DNA of 15,692 nt from positions 1-15,692 of the forward strand of contig PLCI01000110.1 in assembly GCA_003135595.1 (NCBI GenBank), in the 5' to 3' direction. The DNA comes from Acidimicrobiaceae bacterium. Lineage in GTDB: Bacteria; Actinomycetota; Acidimicrobiia; Acidimicrobiales; RAAP-2. Shown piece by piece: positions 1-6,445 of this stretch (position 1 is its first letter; every line of letters starts with the position of its first letter). The notes below the pieces were generated by a model. It was not told the origin of the DNA. It saw only the letters and a list, made by a program, of their open reading frames with translations, and did not search any database. The position numbers and the translations under genes were made by a program.

Positions 1-1244
1 GGCTCCACGAAGTAGCCGACCTTGTCCTGGGCGGTGCCCCCGGCGAGGAACTCGATCGTCGGGTCGGCGCGCAGTCGCTGGATCGCCGACGAGAGGCGAT
101 CGAAGCTGCGACGGTCGATGACCGCGCCGCCGAAGACCGAGAGGTCCGCGACGTCGCCGTAGACGATCGAGCCCGCCTCGTCGGCGAGCTGGTCCAGCAT
201 GCCGGCGTCCGCGAGCGACCTCGGGACGTAGGCGCGCGACGCCGCCGAGCACTTCTGGCCCTGGTAGTCGAACGCGCCGCGCAGGAGCCCGGTCACCAAG
301 GCACCGCGGTCCGCACTCGGGTGCGCGACGACGAAGTCCTTGCCGCCGGTCTCCCCGACGAGCCGCGGGAACGACCTGTAGCGATCGAGGTTGGCCGCGA
401 CGGTGGTCCAGAGGTGCCGGAAGGTCGCGGTCGATCCCGTGAAGTTGACGCCCGCCAGGGACTCGTGCACGAGGGCGACCTGCGAGGCCGCCTCGCCCGT
501 GCCGGTGACCATGTTCACGACGCCGCGGGGGAGCCCGGCTGCCTCGAAGAGCTCCACGATGAGCGATGCCGACAGCTGCTGGGTCGGGCTCGGCTTCCAC
601 ACGACGGTGTTGCCCATGAGCACTGGCGCGCCCATGAGGTTGGCCGCGATCGAGGTGAAGTTGAACGGCGAGATCGCGAGCACGAACCCCTCGAGCGGCC
701 GGTAGTCGCTCTGGTTCCACTGTCCCTTCGGTGAGACGCGCGGCTGGCGGGCGTAGAGCTCGGCGGCGTCGGCGACGCCGAACCGCAGGAAGTCGCACCA
801 CTCACAGACCGCGTCGATCTCGGACTGGTACGCCGACTTCGACTGGCCGAGCATCGTGGCGGCGGCGAACCGCGCCCGCCACGGGCCGGCGAGCAGGTCG
901 GCTGCCCGCAGGAAGATGGCCGCACGGTCCCGGAACGCCGTCGCGCGCCACTCGTGTGCCGCTTCCAGCGCGGCGGCGATGGCGTCCTCCACGTCGCGAG
1001 GCGTCGCCTCGTGGCAGGTCCCGAGGACGTGCTCGAATCGGTGCGGCTCGACGACCTCGATGGGCGCACCGGTGCCCTCGCGCCGCGAGCCGAAGATCAC
1101 GTGGGCGAGCGTGGCGCGCTCGGCCCCTCGGAGCTCGTCGAGGGCACCCTGGAGCGCGACGCGCTCGGGGCTCGCCGGCGCGTAGTCGAGCACCGGCTCG
1201 TTGGTCGGGGGCGGCGTCGCCTCGGTGCCTTCGAATCCGCCCAT
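1..1244 (-). CDS. pruA: 1-pyrroline-5-carboxylate dehydrogenase (ALDH4 type), 5' part only; runs off the left edge
   Basis: This would oxidise L-glutamate gamma-semialdehyde (P5C) to glutamate with NAD+, the second step of proline degradation, in the cytosol. The 414 visible codons read without a stop and follow the ALDH4/P5CDH pattern: FNFT at residues 194-197, FTGS from 268 (nucleotide-binding region), the ETGGKD block with general-base Glu298, and YQGQKCSA with catalytic Cys332. The family is about 540 residues, so roughly the last 125 lie outside the window. ATG at 1244 is chosen because GAGG lies five bases upstream and the leader has no better start. The gene is divergent from the PH-domain pair; a proline dehydrogenase partner is not visible here. 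The acyl substrate is assigned from overall family resemblance and conserved motifs; another ALDH specificity is possible but less likely. Confidence 0.9.
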   Translation of the reverse strand, partial: MGGFEGTEATPPPTNEPVLDYAPASPERVALQGALDELRGAERATLAHVIFGSRREGTGAPIEVVEPHRFEHVLGTCHEATPRDVEDAIAAALEAAHEWRATAFRDRAAIFLRAADLLAGPWRARFAAATMLGQSKSAYQSEIDAVCEWCDFLRFGVADAAELYARQPRVSPKGQWNQSDYRPLEGFVLAISPFNFTSIAANLMGAPVLMGNTVVWKPSPTQQLSASLIVELFEAAGLPRGVVNMVTGTGEAASQVALVHESLAGVNFTGSTATFRHLWTTVAANLDRYRSFPRLVGETGGKDFVVAHPSADRGALVTGLLRGAFDYQGQKCSAASRAYVPRSLADAGMLDQLADEAGSIVYGDVADLSVFGGAVIDRRSFDRLSSAIQRLRADPTIEFLAGGTAQDKVGYFVE

Positions 1245-1308
1245 GGCCACCTCGCCGTGCGTCGAGTCTCCGAACGGGCGCGGAGCGCCGCCCGTCGCTG
1301 CTTGGGCG

Positions 1309-1314
1309 AACTTA
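1309..1314 (-). promoter_or_regulatory. Candidate -10 box of the pruA-type gene
   Basis: TAAGTT on the minus strand, about 65 bases before the ATG at 1244, fits TAnnnT. No convincing -35 element is seen at 16-18 bases. The rest of the 208-bp divergent gap (1245-1452) holds only a similar weak box, TAGCCT at 1392-1397 on the plus strand, for the PH-domain genes. Confidence 0.3.
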
Positions 1315-1452
1315 CCGGATCGGCCATCGCTGGCGAGCCTGCGCGACCGTCAGGCCCGTGCGCGGCGATTCGCGATCGTGGGGCGGGCACGTAGCCTCGC
1401 TGAGACCTATGCGTGCCGAACCGAGCTGTGCAGCCGCACCGAGCCGCCGGCG

Positions 1453-1926
1453 ATGACGGACGCGCCGGGCACGTCGTGGTCGCGGCCCTCGCCGCGGCTG
1501 TGGCGGATGCGCCAGGCCGAGCTCGGCCTCGTCGCGCTGCTCGTCATCGCACTCTCGATGGTGCTGGCAGCGAGCTCGCCGACCGCCGCGATCATCGTCG
1601 GAGCGGCCGCCCTCGCCGTCGTCGCGAGCTCGACCTACTTCGTGCGGCGCCGCTTCAGGGCCTGGGGCTACCTCGAGCGCGAGGATGACCTTCTCGTCCG
1701 ACGAGGCGTGCTCGTGCGACGGCTCTCGGTCGTGCCCTACGGGCGCATGCAGCTCGTCGAGGTGACCGCAGGTGTCATGGAGCGTGCCTTCGGCCTCTCG
1801 ACGGTCAAGCTGCACACCGCGGCTGCGCACAGCGACGCGAGGATCCCCGGGCTCGAGCCCGATGAGTCCGCGCGGCTTCGTGACCGGCTCGCCGCACTCG
1901 GGGAGGCCAAGGCCGCGGGGCTGTGA
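1453..1926 (+). CDS. Membrane PH-domain protein, YdbS-like (bPH2/DUF304)
   Basis: A 157-residue protein with two predicted membrane helices close together (about residues 24-62), followed by a cytoplasmic bacterial PH domain of the bPH2 type (about 68-145). The domain has the typical layout: a strand with WGYLERED, then LLVRRGVL, then VVPYGRMQ and a VKLHTA strand. The molecular role of this family is poorly known; some members are linked to membrane stress or cell-envelope processes. ATG 1453 is preferred over in-frame upstream codons because the upstream residues look non-coding; the Shine-Dalgarno is weak. A 15-codon reading frame starting at ATG 1409 ends with its TGA overlapping this ATG (ATGA), so coupling is possible. 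The stop overlaps the next gene's GTG, so the two genes are surely co-transcribed. Confidence 0.8.
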   Translation: MTDAPGTSWSRPSPRLWRMRQAELGLVALLVIALSMVLAASSPTAAIIVGAAALAVVASSTYFVRRRFRAWGYLEREDDLLVRRGVLVRRLSVVPYGRMQLVEVTAGVMERAFGLSTVKLHTAAAHSDARIPGLEPDESARLRDRLAALGEAKAAGL

Positions 1927-3242
1927 CGACCCCGTCATCCCCGCACGGTCGGACCTGGGAGCGCCTGCACCCGGTCTCACCGCTCATCCGCGGCGCGCGC
2001 TCGGCCGCCGGGCTCGTCGTGCTGGTCGTGGTCTCCCAGGTGAGCAGTCAGAACCGCTCGGGATCGCGTCTCGACATCGACGCCGCGATCATCGGCGTCA
2101 TCGTGGTCCTCGGCCTGGTCCAGTGGCTCGTGACGCGCTGGTGGTTCGACGGTGTCACCCTGCACGTCGAGACGGGCCTGCTGCGTCGGGACTCGCGGAC
2201 CATCCCGGTGGCACGCATCCAGAGCATCGACCTCGTCCAGCCGCTGCTCGCCAAGGTGTTCGGCGTCGCCGAGCTGCGGATCCGGGTCGCGGGGACGGGC
2301 AAGGACGAGCGCCTGGCGTATCTGCATCTCGAGCGCGCGACACGGCTGCGGGCGTCACTCCTTGCGACCCACCATGGACTCGACCCGGCGACGCCCGAGC
2401 CCGGTGAGTACCCCCTCGCCGTCGTCCCCGGCTCGCGACTCGCGGCCTCCATCGCCCTCACCGGCTCGACGGTCGTGCTGCTTGCCTTCCTCATCGCGAT
2501 CGTCGCAACGGCTGCGGTGTCGCCGAAGGCGGGACTCGCCGTCGGGACCGCAGGCTTCGTCTACCTGCTCGGACTCGTCACCGGCATCTGGCGCCGGTTC
2601 AACACGCAGTACGGCTTCACGGTGGCGTCCGCACCAGACGGGATCCGAGTCCGACGCGGCCTCGTCGGCAGCGTGGCCGAGACGATCCCGGTGCGACAGG
2701 TCCAGGCGGTCCGCACGATCGAGCCGATCGCGTGGCAGCCACTCGACTGGTGCCGCCTCGAGGTCGACCTCGCCGGCATCATGAAGCGCGAGCGTGGGTC
2801 CGGCTCGCCGAGCGTGACCAAGACGCTGCTGCCCGTCGGCTCTACGGAGCTCGCCGCTGCGATCAGGTCGATAGTGGTCGCCGACCGCGGCGTCGTGCCG
2901 ACTCCCCCACCTCGCCGGGCGATGCTGAAGGCGCCGCTCAGCTACCACAACCTCGCGGCGGGCCACGACGACGTCGTCGCCGTCGCGACGACCGGGCGGC
3001 TCCGGAGAGTCACTGCATGGGTGCCGCTCGAGAAGGTCCAGAGCGTGCGCCGCGTGCAGGGGCCCGTCCAGCGGGCGCTCGGCGTCGCCACCGTCCACCT
3101 CGACGTCGCCGGGCGGCGCGTCGACGCGTCGTTCAAGGACCGCGACGTGACCGAGGCCGACCGCCTCGTCGACGACCTGACCGTGCTCTGCCGTGCAGCC
3201 CGCTTCACGGGAACGCCACCAAGGGGAGCCGCCGGAGCCTGA
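1923..3242 (+). CDS. Large membrane PH-domain protein, YdbT-like (three bPH2 domains)
   Basis: A 439-residue membrane protein. Helices are visible at about residues 25-43, 50-72, 170-197 and 200-222. bPH2 segments follow each pair: about 73-158 (ending in LRIRVAGTG), about 230-320 (GIRVRRGLVGSVAETIPVRQVQ) and a third about 338-425 (VAVATTGRLRRVTAWVPLEK). This three-PH arrangement matches YdbT-type proteins, which are normally encoded next to a YdbS-type partner, as here. Start GTG 1923 overlaps the upstream TGA by four bases (GTGA), a translational-coupling arrangement. A complex with the smaller PH protein in the membrane is inferred from the gene pairing. The gene ends 28 bp before the convergent tRNA-Phe, with only an imperfect GC stem around the stop codon. 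Confidence 0.82.
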   Translation: MTTPSSPHGRTWERLHPVSPLIRGARSAAGLVVLVVVSQVSSQNRSGSRLDIDAAIIGVIVVLGLVQWLVTRWWFDGVTLHVETGLLRRDSRTIPVARIQSIDLVQPLLAKVFGVAELRIRVAGTGKDERLAYLHLERATRLRASLLATHHGLDPATPEPGEYPLAVVPGSRLAASIALTGSTVVLLAFLIAIVATAAVSPKAGLAVGTAGFVYLLGLVTGIWRRFNTQYGFTVASAPDGIRVRRGLVGSVAETIPVRQVQAVRTIEPIAWQPLDWCRLEVDLAGIMKRERGSGSPSVTKTLLPVGSTELAAAIRSIVVADRGVVPTPPPRRAMLKAPLSYHNLAAGHDDVVAVATTGRLRRVTAWVPLEKVQSVRRVQGPVQRALGVATVHLDVAGRRVDASFKDRDVTEADRLVDDLTVLCRAARFTGTPPRGAAGA

Positions 3243-3270
3243 CCGGCTCGGAGTGCTGCGCCGGGCAGCG

Positions 3271-3346
3271 TGGTGGTCGGGACCGGCGTCGATCCGGTGA
3301 CCTCGCGCTTTTCAGGCGCGCGCTCTGCCAACTGAGCTACCCGACC
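3271..3346 (-). tRNA. tRNA-Phe (anticodon GAA), CCA encoded
   Basis: The minus strand folds into a full cloverleaf. The acceptor stem GGTCGGG pairs with CCCGACC, the D stem GCTC with GAGC, and the anticodon stem CGCGC with GCGCG around loop CTGAAAA (anticodon GAA at 3313-3311). The T stem ACCGG pairs with CCGGT. Discriminator A and a genomic CCA close the 3' end at 3271. The T loop reads ATCGACG instead of the usual TTCGAnn, so position 54 is A. The gene lies 23 bp downstream of tRNA-Asp, likely in one transcript. Confidence 0.95.
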
Positions 3347-3369
3347 GGGTTCGACGGCGAACCGTCGAG

Positions 3370-3444
3370 CGGACCTGACGGGATTTGAACCCGCGTCCTC
3401 CGCCTTGACAGGGCGGCGTGCACTCCAGACTGCACCACAGGTCC
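3370..3444 (-). tRNA. tRNA-Asp (anticodon GTC), no encoded CCA
   Basis: Cloverleaf on the minus strand: acceptor GGACCTG/CAGGTCC, D stem GTGC/GCAC, anticodon stem CCGCC/GGCGG around CTGTCAA (anticodon GTC), and T arm GCGGG-TTCAAAT-CCCGT. Discriminator G at 3370 is followed by CTC, so CCA must be added after transcription, unlike the neighbouring tRNA-Phe. Asp followed by Phe is a common tandem in actinobacteria. Confidence 0.95.
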
Positions 3445-3481
3445 TCGTGCGACCGGTGCTGAGCACCGTCGTGGCCGGGGC

Positions 3482-3487
3482 AGCCTA
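3482..3487 (-). promoter_or_regulatory. Candidate extended -10 of the tRNA-Asp/tRNA-Phe transcript
   Basis: TAGGCT on the minus strand, preceded by TG one base upstream (TGTAGGCT), fits an extended -10 box about 38 bases before the mature tRNA-Asp 5' end. A short 6-bp hairpin (CGGTGC/GCACCG, 3454-3468) lies in the presumed 5' leader. No clear -35 element. Confidence 0.4.
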
Positions 3488-3564
3488 CACCGAGGTCGCG
3501 GCGTCGTCCTCGGCGAGCGTCGCGAGCGCGTCGCCGAGCGCCGTCGCGCCCCGTGAAATTCGTC

Positions 3565-3570
3565 TACGTT
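3565..3570 (+). promoter_or_regulatory. Candidate -10 box of the VOC gene
   Basis: TACGTT fits TAnnnT and would start transcription near 3577. That leaves a 26-base leader carrying the GGAG Shine-Dalgarno at 3592-3595. No -35 consensus is visible. Confidence 0.35.
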
Positions 3571-3602
3571 CCGGGCGGACGAAAACGCAAAGGAGCTCGA
3601 CG

Positions 3603-4364
3603 ATGAAGAAGGACCACTATGCGCCCGGGGAGCCGTGCTGGATCGACTGCGGCACCGATCTGACCAAGGGCCCCTCGTTCTACGCCGAGCTGTTCGGCTG
3701 GACGATCCTCGGTCTCGGCGAGGAGGCCGGCGGCTACGCGATGGCGATGCTGGGCGACAGTGAGGTCGCCGGCTTCGGGCCGCAGCAGAATCCGGGTCCG
3801 CCGTACTGGAACGTCTACTTCCACACCGACGACGCGACCAAGACGTCCGAGCTCGTGACGTCGAGCGGCGGCACGGTGCTCATGGCGCCGATGCAGGTGA
3901 TGGAGGCAGGGACGATGGCGATCTTCGCCGACCCGACGGGCGCCGCGTTCTCGGTGTGGCAGCCCGACCAGCACGGTGGCTTCGGTGAGGTCAACGCCCC
4001 TGGCGCGTACTGCTGGGCGGAGCTCGTGACGACGGACCTCGACGCCGCGAAGCGCTTCTATTCGAGCGTCCTCGGCCTCACGACAAAGGCGAGCGACGAC
4101 GAGACGATGACCTACTTCGAGTTCCAGCGCGACGGGGAGAGCATCGGGGGCATGATGCCGAAGCCGGAGACCGCACCTGCGGACATGCCGCCGTGCTGGG
4201 GCGTGTACTTCGCGGTCGAGGACACCGACGCGACTGTCGCCAAGGTCGCCACGCTCGGCGGCGCGACGATCGTCGCGCCGATGGACATCCCGCCGGGTCG
4301 CTTCGCAGTGTGCACGGACAGCCTCGGGGCCGTCTTCAACGTCATCGCGCTCGCCACGCCGTGA
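3603..4364 (+). CDS. Two-domain VOC (glyoxalase/bleomycin-resistance fold) protein, Cfp30B-like
   Basis: A 253-residue protein made of two vicinal-oxygen-chelate domains (about residues 8-123 and 133-250). Each has the FYxxLFGW or FYSSVLGL helix, a strand with PYWNVYF or CWGVYFAV, and a closing strand: DPTGAAFSVWQP in the first and DSLGAVFNVIAL in the second. The layout matches mycobacterial Cfp30B/TB27.3 (Rv0577) and its many actinobacterial paralogues. Their exact reaction is unsettled; metal-dependent handling of small electrophiles such as methylglyoxal has been proposed for some. ATG 3603 is chosen because AAAGGAG lies seven bases upstream; the reading frame extends further up but without coding character. 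It is a single-gene unit converging on the SRPBCC gene. Confidence 0.85.
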   Translation: MKKDHYAPGEPCWIDCGTDLTKGPSFYAELFGWTILGLGEEAGGYAMAMLGDSEVAGFGPQQNPGPPYWNVYFHTDDATKTSELVTSSGGTVLMAPMQVMEAGTMAIFADPTGAAFSVWQPDQHGGFGEVNAPGAYCWAELVTTDLDAAKRFYSSVLGLTTKASDDETMTYFEFQRDGESIGGMMPKPETAPADMPPCWGVYFAVEDTDATVAKVATLGGATIVAPMDIPPGRFAVCTDSLGAVFNVIALATP

Positions 4365-4384
4365 GCCGCTCGCACTGACTCGCG

Positions 4385-4417
4385 GAGGACCTGCGCCGGC
4401 GTCTCGCGCGGGTCCTC
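4385..4417. terminator. Hairpin between convergent genes, possible bidirectional terminator
   Basis: GAGGACC at 4385-4391 pairs with GGTCCTC at 4411-4417. An inner GCGC/GCGC pairing extends the stem. It lies just after the VOC stop and touches the stop codon of the opposite-strand gene (4416-4418). There is no T-run, so strength is uncertain. Confidence 0.45.
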
Positions 4418-4913
4418 AGCGCGGTGCGATCGCCTCGAGCAGCCGGTCGTACTCGGGGCGCAGCTCCTCGTAGCGCGCGTCCCTGGCCGAGGCGGTCGAG
4501 GGCGTGCCCGCGAGCACGAGGTCGAGTGCCTCGAGGTGCGACTGCCAGCCGGCCCCCAAGCCCGGTGCGTCGTCGCGCGTCGTGTCCGAGTGGATGAGCC
4601 GCAGCGTGCTGCCCGACTCGGTCTCGCCGACTTCGAGGCGCAGCAACGACGAGTTCTCCTCGTTCCAGGAGTACTCGAGGACCTCGAGCGGCTCGCACAC
4701 GGTCACGACGCCGCGCATCTCGCCCTCGCCCGGCCACACGAGGTGGACCTTGCCGCCGACGATGACCTCGAGCGTGGCCTCCGCGAGCCACTCGCTCAGC
4801 AGCCGCCGCTCGGTAATCGCAGCCCACACCTCCTCGGGCGTCGCGGCGATCGCGCGGTCGAACTGGACGGTGATGGTCGAGCCGGACGCATTGAGCTCCC
4901 CTGTTGCTCCCAT
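4416..4913 (-). CDS. SRPBCC-fold protein, AHSA1-like (activator of Hsp90 ATPase homologue 1 family)
   Basis: A 165-residue single-domain START/SRPBCC protein. Typical features are the opening strand ITVQFDRAIAATPEEVWAAIT, then LLSEWLAEA, GGKVHLVWPGEGEMRGVV, the EVLEYSW strand and a closing helix after GAGWQSHLEALD. Members bind hydrophobic ligands or act as chaperone-linked factors; a specific function cannot be read from sequence. The reading frame extends upstream to 5087, but ATG 4913 has a near-perfect AGGAGG six bases upstream and begins the conserved domain. Divergent from the DinB-like gene with about 100 bp between. Confidence 0.85.
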   Translation of the reverse strand: MGATGELNASGSTITVQFDRAIAATPEEVWAAITERRLLSEWLAEATLEVIVGGKVHLVWPGEGEMRGVVTVCEPLEVLEYSWNEENSSLLRLEVGETESGSTLRLIHSDTTRDDAPGLGAGWQSHLEALDLVLAGTPSTASARDARYEELRPEYDRLLEAIAPR

Positions 4914-4938
4914 GGATCCTCCTCGTATCGGGCTCGCG

Positions 4939-4944
4939 ACGCTA
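4939..4944 (-). promoter_or_regulatory. Candidate -10 box of the SRPBCC gene
   Basis: TAGCGT on the minus strand would give a leader of about 19 bases that contains the AGGAGG ribosome site. The same hexamer precedes the propeller gene at 10571. Confidence 0.4.
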
Positions 4945-5003
4945 GTGGTGGCCGATGTCGCGTGCACTGGCTCGACGCCACGCTTCGAGTGAGCAGCGCT
5001 CCG

Positions 5004-5009
5004 TACAAT
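5004..5009 (+). promoter_or_regulatory. -10 box for a leaderless DinB-like transcript
   Basis: TACAAT followed by exactly six bases and then the GTG start at 5016. This spacing places the expected transcription start on the start codon itself. No Shine-Dalgarno is present and no clear -35 box. Confidence 0.6.
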
Positions 5010-5015
5010 TCGGAC

Positions 5016-5489
5016 GTGCCGGACCTGAAGCCGCCGAGGCTCGCGACCGACGAGCGCTCGACCTTGCTCGCGCTGCTGCAGTACCAACGCGAGTCCCTGG
5101 TTCGAAAGGCATCGGGGGTGGATCCGGTCGCGGCGACGAGCTCGCCCGTCCCGAGCGGCACGTCACTCGTGTGGCTGGTCGAGCACCTGGCGGCAGCCGA
5201 GTCGGTCTGGATCGAGCAGCGGTTCGCGGGACTCGCGGTCGAGGCCCCGCTGGACGGACCCCTTCACGGCCGTGCCCTCGACCGTGCGATCGAGCGATAC
5301 CGCGCGACGTGGACGAGAGTCGACGCGGTCATCGCTGGCGCCGAGCTCGACGACCGGTGCAGCGCCGACGACGTCGTGCCCCCCGTGAACCTCCGCTGGG
5401 TGCTGGCGCACCTGTTGGAGGAGACCGCGCGTCATGCGGGCCACGCGGACATCCTTCGCGAGCTCGTCGACGGCGAGACGGGTCGCTGA
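5016..5489 (+). CDS. DUF664 / DinB-like helical-bundle protein
   Basis: A 157-residue protein of the DinB_2/DUF664 superfamily. This is a four-helix bundle that usually holds a divalent metal through three histidines; related actinobacterial enzymes use mycothiol. The family marks are WLVEHLAAAESVWIEQRF (His57) and, near the end, WVLAHLLEETARHAGHADIL (His140, His143), followed by the usual DGETGR tail. The substrate is unknown. GTG 5016 is chosen because TACAAT sits six bases upstream, implying a leaderless mRNA, and because upstream residues do not resemble the family. The stop lies 13 bp from the convergent lysR stop. Confidence 0.8.
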   Translation: MPDLKPPRLATDERSTLLALLQYQRESLVRKASGVDPVAATSSPVPSGTSLVWLVEHLAAAESVWIEQRFAGLAVEAPLDGPLHGRALDRAIERYRATWTRVDAVIAGAELDDRCSADDVVPPVNLRWVLAHLLEETARHAGHADILRELVDGETGR

Positions 5490-5502
5490 CCGAATCGCTC
5501 GA

Positions 5503-6375
5503 TCAGGTCGCCGAGTGCGCCGCCGCAAGCCTGACGAAGGCCGCCGCCGCAGGCGTCATCGCCGCGCGGCGGTGCACGATCGAGACCTCGCGACCCACCG
5601 CCGGGGTGATCGCAGCGACCTCACAGCCGAGGCGCTCGCCGATGGCGGCGAGCGAGCGCGGCACGAGCGCCACGCCGGCACCCGCGAGCACGAGCGGGAC
5701 CAGCGCCTCGCGCTGCGCGGTCTCGACGACGACCGTCGCGCGCTGGCCCTGTCGCGCCAGGACCTCGTCAAGGAGATCGCGGCTCGAGCTGCCTCGAGGT
5801 GGCGCGACGACGGGCATCGCCGCCAGGTCCTCGACGTCGATCGTGCGGGCCGACCCCGTGCCCGGGGGGAGGAGCACGCGGTACTCCTGGCTCGACATGG
5901 CGACGAGCTCGAGATCCGTGACGGACGCGTCCGCCACGATGCCGAGCTCGCATCGTCCTGACCGAACGAGACCGAGCACGTCGGAGGTGTCGTCGGGATC
6001 GAGGAGGCTGATGGTCACCGCAGGGAACTCCCTTCGGAACGATCCGACGACCGGGGCGAGGGGCGAGACCGCGAGCGTGGGCAGGCAGGCGAGCTCCAGG
6101 TGGCCCGCGAGGAGGTCGTGCACCAAGGCGACCGCCTCGCGCGCCGCGGCGACGTCGCGAAGCGCGAGTCGAGCCGGTGCGCACAGCGCGGCCCCGGCGT
6201 CGGTCAGCCTGACCGAGCGACCGAGGCGATGGAAGAGCTGGGAGCCCAGCTCCCGCTCGAGTGCGGACACGGCCTGGGAGACCGCGGGCTGAGAGATGAG
6301 GAGCGTGTCGGCGGCTCCCGTAAAGGTGCCGTCGTCGACGACCGCCAGGAACACCTCGAGGCGGCGAAGGTCCAT
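5503..6375 (-). CDS. LysR-family transcriptional regulator
   Basis: A 290-residue regulator. The N-terminal winged helix-turn-helix is complete (residues 1-60: MDLRRLEVFLAVVDDGTFTG, then SQPAVSQAVSALERELG and LFHRLGRSVRLTDAG). It is followed by a linker helix and a periplasmic-binding-protein-like effector domain from about residue 90. Such proteins bind a small co-inducer and control a divergent neighbour as well as themselves. Here the neighbour is an MFS exporter 67-70 bp away with an inverted repeat between them. ATG 6375 has no Shine-Dalgarno but lies six bases after TAACAT, so the mRNA is probably leaderless. The effector is unknown; a substrate of the exporter or hydrolase is a fair guess. 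Confidence 0.9.
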   Translation of the reverse strand: MDLRRLEVFLAVVDDGTFTGAADTLLISQPAVSQAVSALERELGSQLFHRLGRSVRLTDAGAALCAPARLALRDVAAAREAVALVHDLLAGHLELACLPTLAVSPLAPVVGSFRREFPAVTISLLDPDDTSDVLGLVRSGRCELGIVADASVTDLELVAMSSQEYRVLLPPGTGSARTIDVEDLAAMPVVAPPRGSSSRDLLDEVLARQGQRATVVVETAQREALVPLVLAGAGVALVPRSLAAIGERLGCEVAAITPAVGREVSIVHRRAAMTPAAAAFVRLAAAHSAT

Positions 6376-6380
6376 AAGTA

Positions 6381-6398
6381 GATGTTATCAAATACATC
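6381..6398. promoter_or_regulatory. Inverted repeat, likely LysR operator
   Basis: GATGT-N8-ACATC with an AT-rich centre, in the short gap between divergent lysR and the exporter gene. It covers the lysR -10 box (TAACAT, 6387-6382) and is centred about 56 bases before the predicted exporter start. This is the usual placement for a LysR protein that represses itself and activates its neighbour. It resembles, but does not exactly match, a T-N11-A box. Confidence 0.55.
6382..6387 (-). promoter_or_regulatory. -10 box for leaderless lysR transcript
   Basis: TAACAT on the minus strand, six bases before the lysR ATG at 6375, with no ribosome site between. It lies inside the inverted repeat, so a bound LysR would cover it. 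Confidence 0.5.
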
Positions 6399-6410
6399 GA
6401 AACAGCTTCT

Positions 6411-6439
6411 TTGACTTCTCTGACTGATGCGGCGACCGT
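6411..6439 (+). promoter_or_regulatory. Candidate promoter of the MFS-hydrolase operon
   Basis: TTGACT (6411-6416) and GACCGT (6434-6439) are separated by 17 bases. GACCGT keeps only the conserved A and final T, as expected of a promoter needing an activator. Six bases later lies GTG 6446. Confidence 0.4.
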
Positions 6440-6445
6440 TGGGTG

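Noticed and set aside
3271..3444. tRNA genes as the integration target of the integrase remnant
   Set aside because: No copy of either tRNA 3' end was found near 15400-15692, and the remnant is 12 kb away.
4955..6292. A 445-codon plus-strand frame across the DinB-like gene and lysR
   Set aside because: Low-complexity Arg/Ala-rich shadow. Both real genes in this stretch have recognisable families in other frames.
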